From positions 254,886 through 318,885 of the forward strand of contig CAJJDP010000113.1 in the NCBI GenBank assembly GCA_905182995.1: a DNA stretch of 64,000 bases, in the 5' to 3' direction. Positions 61,062 through 64,000 of the stretch are shown here, piece after piece. The position numbers were made by a program, and so were the translations under genes. Every line of letters starts with the position of its first letter. Within the stretch, counting starts at the first letter, position 1. Origin of the DNA: Paramecium octaurelia. Its lineage: Eukaryota; Ciliophora; Oligohymenophorea; Peniculida; Parameciidae. The notes beneath the pieces were generated by a model. That model saw only the letters and a list, made by a program, of their open reading frames with translations, was not told where the DNA came from and made no database searches.

Positions 61062-61802
61062 TCAATTCTTCCCCCAAAATTTAGCAAACACTCCTCTGTA
61101 TGTTGACTTCAAAGCTTTTTGCTATTCAAATTTATCATTTATTTTTACATCGTGTTAATAATAGTAATGAATTATTGCCAATACCACTGCAAAGACCAAA
61201 ACATCTCCCTTTGGAATATCTATCATATACCCCTTCCTCTTCATGAGGTTCAGGAGAGTTTCAAAAAAACGAGGCACAATACTCAACATGATTTCCTAAA
61301 CTCTTCAAACTTCATTAGACAATTATACCTAGTTTTCGATTCTAAAAATAAGGACAAAGCTCCTAAAAAACCTCCTGTGATAGGAATCAATGGGTCAACA
61401 ACATTTCGAAATCTTACCTGCTTGCACCAATTGTATCTCAATGATTAAACCATTAAAGTCAAAAACAACACACTCTTAATGTAGGATAGCAATGATCTTG
61501 CTGTTGTACTAATTGGACTTAAATTTTAAGAAATGCAATCATACTTTTTTAAAAAAGCTTTTCGCTTATATATCAAGAACGGCAACAAATGAACTGGAAG
61601 ATAGACTTTAGCGTTCTTAGAAAATAAGAGTGGAAACCTCATTATAATAAGTAATTTACATATGAAGCAGTTGGGATTCACAAGTAAAACCAGGATGAAA
61701 AAACTCGCATTTGTATGGTTGTCCTCATTCTAAAAATACGGTGATCTTACCTTAGATGTAATTAAGTTGTTCCTCCACAGGAAAAGAGTAAATATCATTC
61801 AT
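61062..61802 (-). CDS. TMEM135-like membrane protein, short form
   Basis: Spliced length 221 aa with introns of 27, 22 and 26 nt. The start MNDIYSFPVEEQLNYIQG is followed by a C-rich motif YKCEFFHPGFTCESQLLH, which resembles the N-terminal C...HP..SC of TMEM135. Hydrophobic segments (VYLPVHLLPFLIYKRKAF, YIKSVLFLTLMVQSLRY) and a glycine-rich span PLIPITGGFLGALSLFLESK follow. Next are VPRFFETLLNLMKRKGY, FAVVLAIIHYYYQHD and the end RGVFAKFWGKN. Animal TMEM135 is about 450 aa with two such halves; this protein equals roughly one. It acts on mitochondrial/peroxisomal dynamics in animals. The assignment rests on pattern only, and Tim17-type membrane proteins are the alternative. Confidence 0.6.
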
Positions 61803-61985
61803 ATTTGAATACAATTAATTTAATCATGATGATTAAATTTTTCATCAAAGAGTTGATAATACATCATTAAAGTCCTTTACTTTTTCGTAAATAGACTCTA
61901 AAATTAGACATTTTTATAAAAAATTCTTATTTTAGTATTAGTTCTTGAATGGTTTATATAAAATCATTAACTATGTGTAGTTCGA

Positions 61986-62776
61986 TCATTAAGTACCACA
62001 GCAAGTGTCAGATTGCTTTTTTATCTGAATGCTTTATTCGAAATTCGATTATACTAACGGTTAATAGGAACTTTTGTGTTCGGAACTAGGATAATCTTAA
62101 TGGTTTGAAGACTTCACTTCCTCGATACATTGCTGTTTGTGTTCATAAATTTCTAGTATGAATATGAATTGTAACTTCTAATCAACTGTTCAAAGGATTC
62201 CTTAACATTGGTTCCTTCCTTAGCTGATGTCTCATAGTAAATCATGTTGTATTTAGAACACACTTATTAGACTTCATTGACAGACACACATCGATTTGAG
62301 GGGTTCTCCTGAATCAAATCCAATTTGTTGCCAACTAACATAATAACAATGCTGTCTTCTGTGTATTAAATAATCTCTATCGAAATTTAGATCAATACCT
62401 CTTGACGCCAACTCAGCACATTTTCAAATGAATTCTTATCACTTAAATCGTAAAACAATAGTGCTCCTTCTGATTTTCGATAATGTGCTGTAGTTATGGC
62501 TTTATACTTTTCAGCTCCTGCGGTATCCCAAATTACAGATTTCACTATTTTACCTTCCTCTGGTAGTAGAATGGATTGAGCTGCATATTCTACTCCGATT
62601 GTTGGTTGGGATTGTTTCTTGATTACATTTTTGGTTAATCTAAATTGGATTAGATTTAGTACCGAATCAGATAGCTTGTCTTACCAACACTTGAGTCTCC
62701 CACTAAAATTACTATGATTTGAGAAGTATCACTTACTTTTATATAATTCATCGTATGGTTTGTTGGGTTCCTCCAT
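61986..62776 (-). CDS. Rab11-like small GTPase with Ala for catalytic Gln
   Basis: Spliced length 239 aa with introns of 25, 23 and 23 nt. All G motifs are seen: P-loop GDSSVGKTS, effector-loop Thr in QPTIGVEYA, WDTAGAEKY in switch II, NKLD, and ETSAK. The sequence IWDTAGAEKYKAITTAHYRK, with ALLFYDLSDKNSFENVLSW, is closest to Rab11/Rab25. The Gln of the usual WDTAGQE is Ala here, and no other candidate residue replaces it. In Rab and Ras proteins this Gln positions the water for GTP hydrolysis, so slow hydrolysis is expected. The tail is long and ends TCCGTQ, with paired Cys for prenylation, although not at the very end. Likely role is recycling-endosome or contractile-vacuole traffic. Confidence 0.82.
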
Positions 62777-62836
62777 TTATAATAATATGTTATAAGAAAT
62801 TATACAATTGAGTAACTCTGTCATTCTATAGATTAA

Positions 62837-64000
62837 TCAATTTAATAAACTAAATTTATCCATCATTTCTATGAATTCATTGTAATCTATTTCTCCATCT
62901 CCATTCTTATCTGCCTCTCTGATCATATCATCCCAATACTTCTCATCAATGATATTGTCACTTTCTTAAAAGAATAATACTTTATTTACTTCCCAATACA
63001 GTTTGCAATTCATGTTTGTCAATCTTTCCACTTCCATCCAAATCCAACATCTTGAATGCTTGATACAACTTTTCTTCCTTCATGTACAGAGACTTTTCCA
63101 TAGTTGCAGCCAAGAATTCTGAAATATATTTGAATCCCTACCTGTATAATTGATCGTGCCATTTCCATCGGTATCAATGCTCTTGATGACATTTGCCAAA
63201 TCTTTTGCTTATGAATCACTCATTCCTGTCAACCCTTCTCTCAACTCCTCTATAGTCAAAACTCCATCCCCATTCTTATCCAATTATTTGAATAACCTTA
63301 TGTTAATCTTAATGATTACTTTCCTAGATCTGTGATTTCTTGTTCATTCAATTGAGAAGCTATGAATGTCAATGCCACCTTCTTCAGTTTATTGCTGCCT
63401 GTAAAATTCTTTAGTTAACCAAAATTTAATTTCAATTCTAGAATAGAGATTTATGATTTGTACATTTAGTTTGTTTACTGCCATCCTTCATCCACTTATG
63501 TTGTATCACCTATGATGCTTTGTATCTCTTTTCAGGAGTGGTAATCATATGAGAGATGAGATCTTTGGCTGACTCAGTTACAGCCTTCATCTCTGGGATT
63601 TCCAATGTATATTCTCCCTTCTGAACAGCATCCAATATTTCAGGATCACTATCTCCATAAAAGGGGGGCACTCCTGATAAGAGGATGTATAGGATGACAC
63701 CAGCACTCCAGATGTCGCAGGATTCATCGTAACTTCCTTTGAGCACTTCAGGAGAAATATAGTATGGTGTTCCAGCTTTTGTTTTCATAGTGACCTTTTG
63801 ATTTCCTGCTTGTTTGGCTGAGATTGGATCTTCAAATAAGGTGCTCAATCCAAAATCAATTACTTTGATTGGAGAATCTTCAGCTTTAGTTAGGAATAAG
63901 AAGTTTTCAGGTTTCAAATCTCTATGACAAATACCATTAGTATGACAATAGTTTAATGCCTAATTAATTATTGTATAAGGATATACTTGCATAATTTGAA
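62837..64000 (-). CDS. Calcium-dependent protein kinase (CDPK), 5' end cut by window edge
   Basis: Only the part from the catalytic loop onward is in the window. Kinase motifs: CHRDLKPENFLF, VIDFGLSTLFED, AGTPYYISPEVLKGSYDES, CDIWSAGVILYILLSGVPPF and the HKWM end. The junction domain NFTGSNKLKKVALTFIASQL then leads to four EF-hands. Three loops are readable as canonical: DKNGDGVLTIEE, DTDGNGTINYTE and DLDGSGKIDKHE. The last is DKNGDGEIDYNEF. This is the standard CDPK architecture of plants, ciliates and apicomplexans, activated when Ca2+ displaces the autoinhibitory junction. Several introns of about 25 nt interrupt the EF-hand part. It lies 60 nt from the Rab gene on the same strand. Confidence 0.9.

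Noticed and set aside
61119..61567. Plus-strand frame starting MNYCQYHCKDQNISLW
   Set aside because: The minus strand gives a spliced TMEM135-like protein with correct intron phases; base composition also favours the minus strand.

Overview
The window is macronuclear DNA of a ciliate, most likely Paramecium tetraurelia or a close relative. It is very AT-rich. Genes read as full-length proteins only if TAA and TAG are glutamine and TGA is the sole stop. Almost every gene is cut by tiny introns of about 19-34 nt, nearly all starting GTA (a few GT) and ending AG. Genes are packed tightly on both strands, with some converging stops only 25-45 nt apart. For nearly every multi-exon gene below, the spliced length was checked to be a whole number of codons. 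Family names come from motifs read by eye; no searches were run.

Layout. 1-9 kb: RNase P/MRP subunit POP4, an alveolin-like cortical protein, a CaMKK-like kinase, and a RING-CH plus FHA protein. 9-18 kb: a giant guanylyl cyclase with an N-terminal P4-ATPase-like half, followed on the same strand by a PKA regulatory subunit. 18-28 kb: coiled-coil proteins, a divergent alpha-tubulin next to conventional alpha-tubulin, a type I membrane protein and an EF-hand protein. 28-39 kb: ribosomal protein uS8, a BAR/poly-Q/NPF endocytic protein, Enhancer-of-polycomb EPL1, a lipid-anchored macro-domain-like protein and an LRR-IQ ciliary-type protein. 39-46 kb: NC2-alpha (DRAP1), a ULK-like kinase with four EF-hands, a CLEC16A homologue and an AGC kinase. 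46-50 kb: membrane or secreted proteins, a sterol-desaturase-family enzyme and a C2H2 protein. 50-64 kb: transition-zone protein CC2D2A, two Myb-type proteins, GDP-glucose phosphorylase, eEF1-gamma, a TMEM135-like protein, a Rab11-like GTPase lacking the catalytic Gln, and a CDPK cut by the window end.

The sequence holds three single-N junctions (7026, 24203, 31665). Each is flanked by direct repeats of 1,310, 1,365 and 1,352 bp that end exactly at the N. This is the signature of overlapping contigs joined without merging, so genes there appear twice, one copy truncated. The tubulin pair is not identical: it differs at six synonymous positions.

Themes are Ca2+ and cyclic-nucleotide signalling (GC, PKA-R, CaMKK, EF-hand kinases, CDPK) and cilium/cortex structure (tubulins, alveolin-like, CC2D2A, LRR-IQ). 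The genes are ordinary single eukaryotic units, not operons. No CRISPR array, phage, transposon, tRNA or rRNA was seen.
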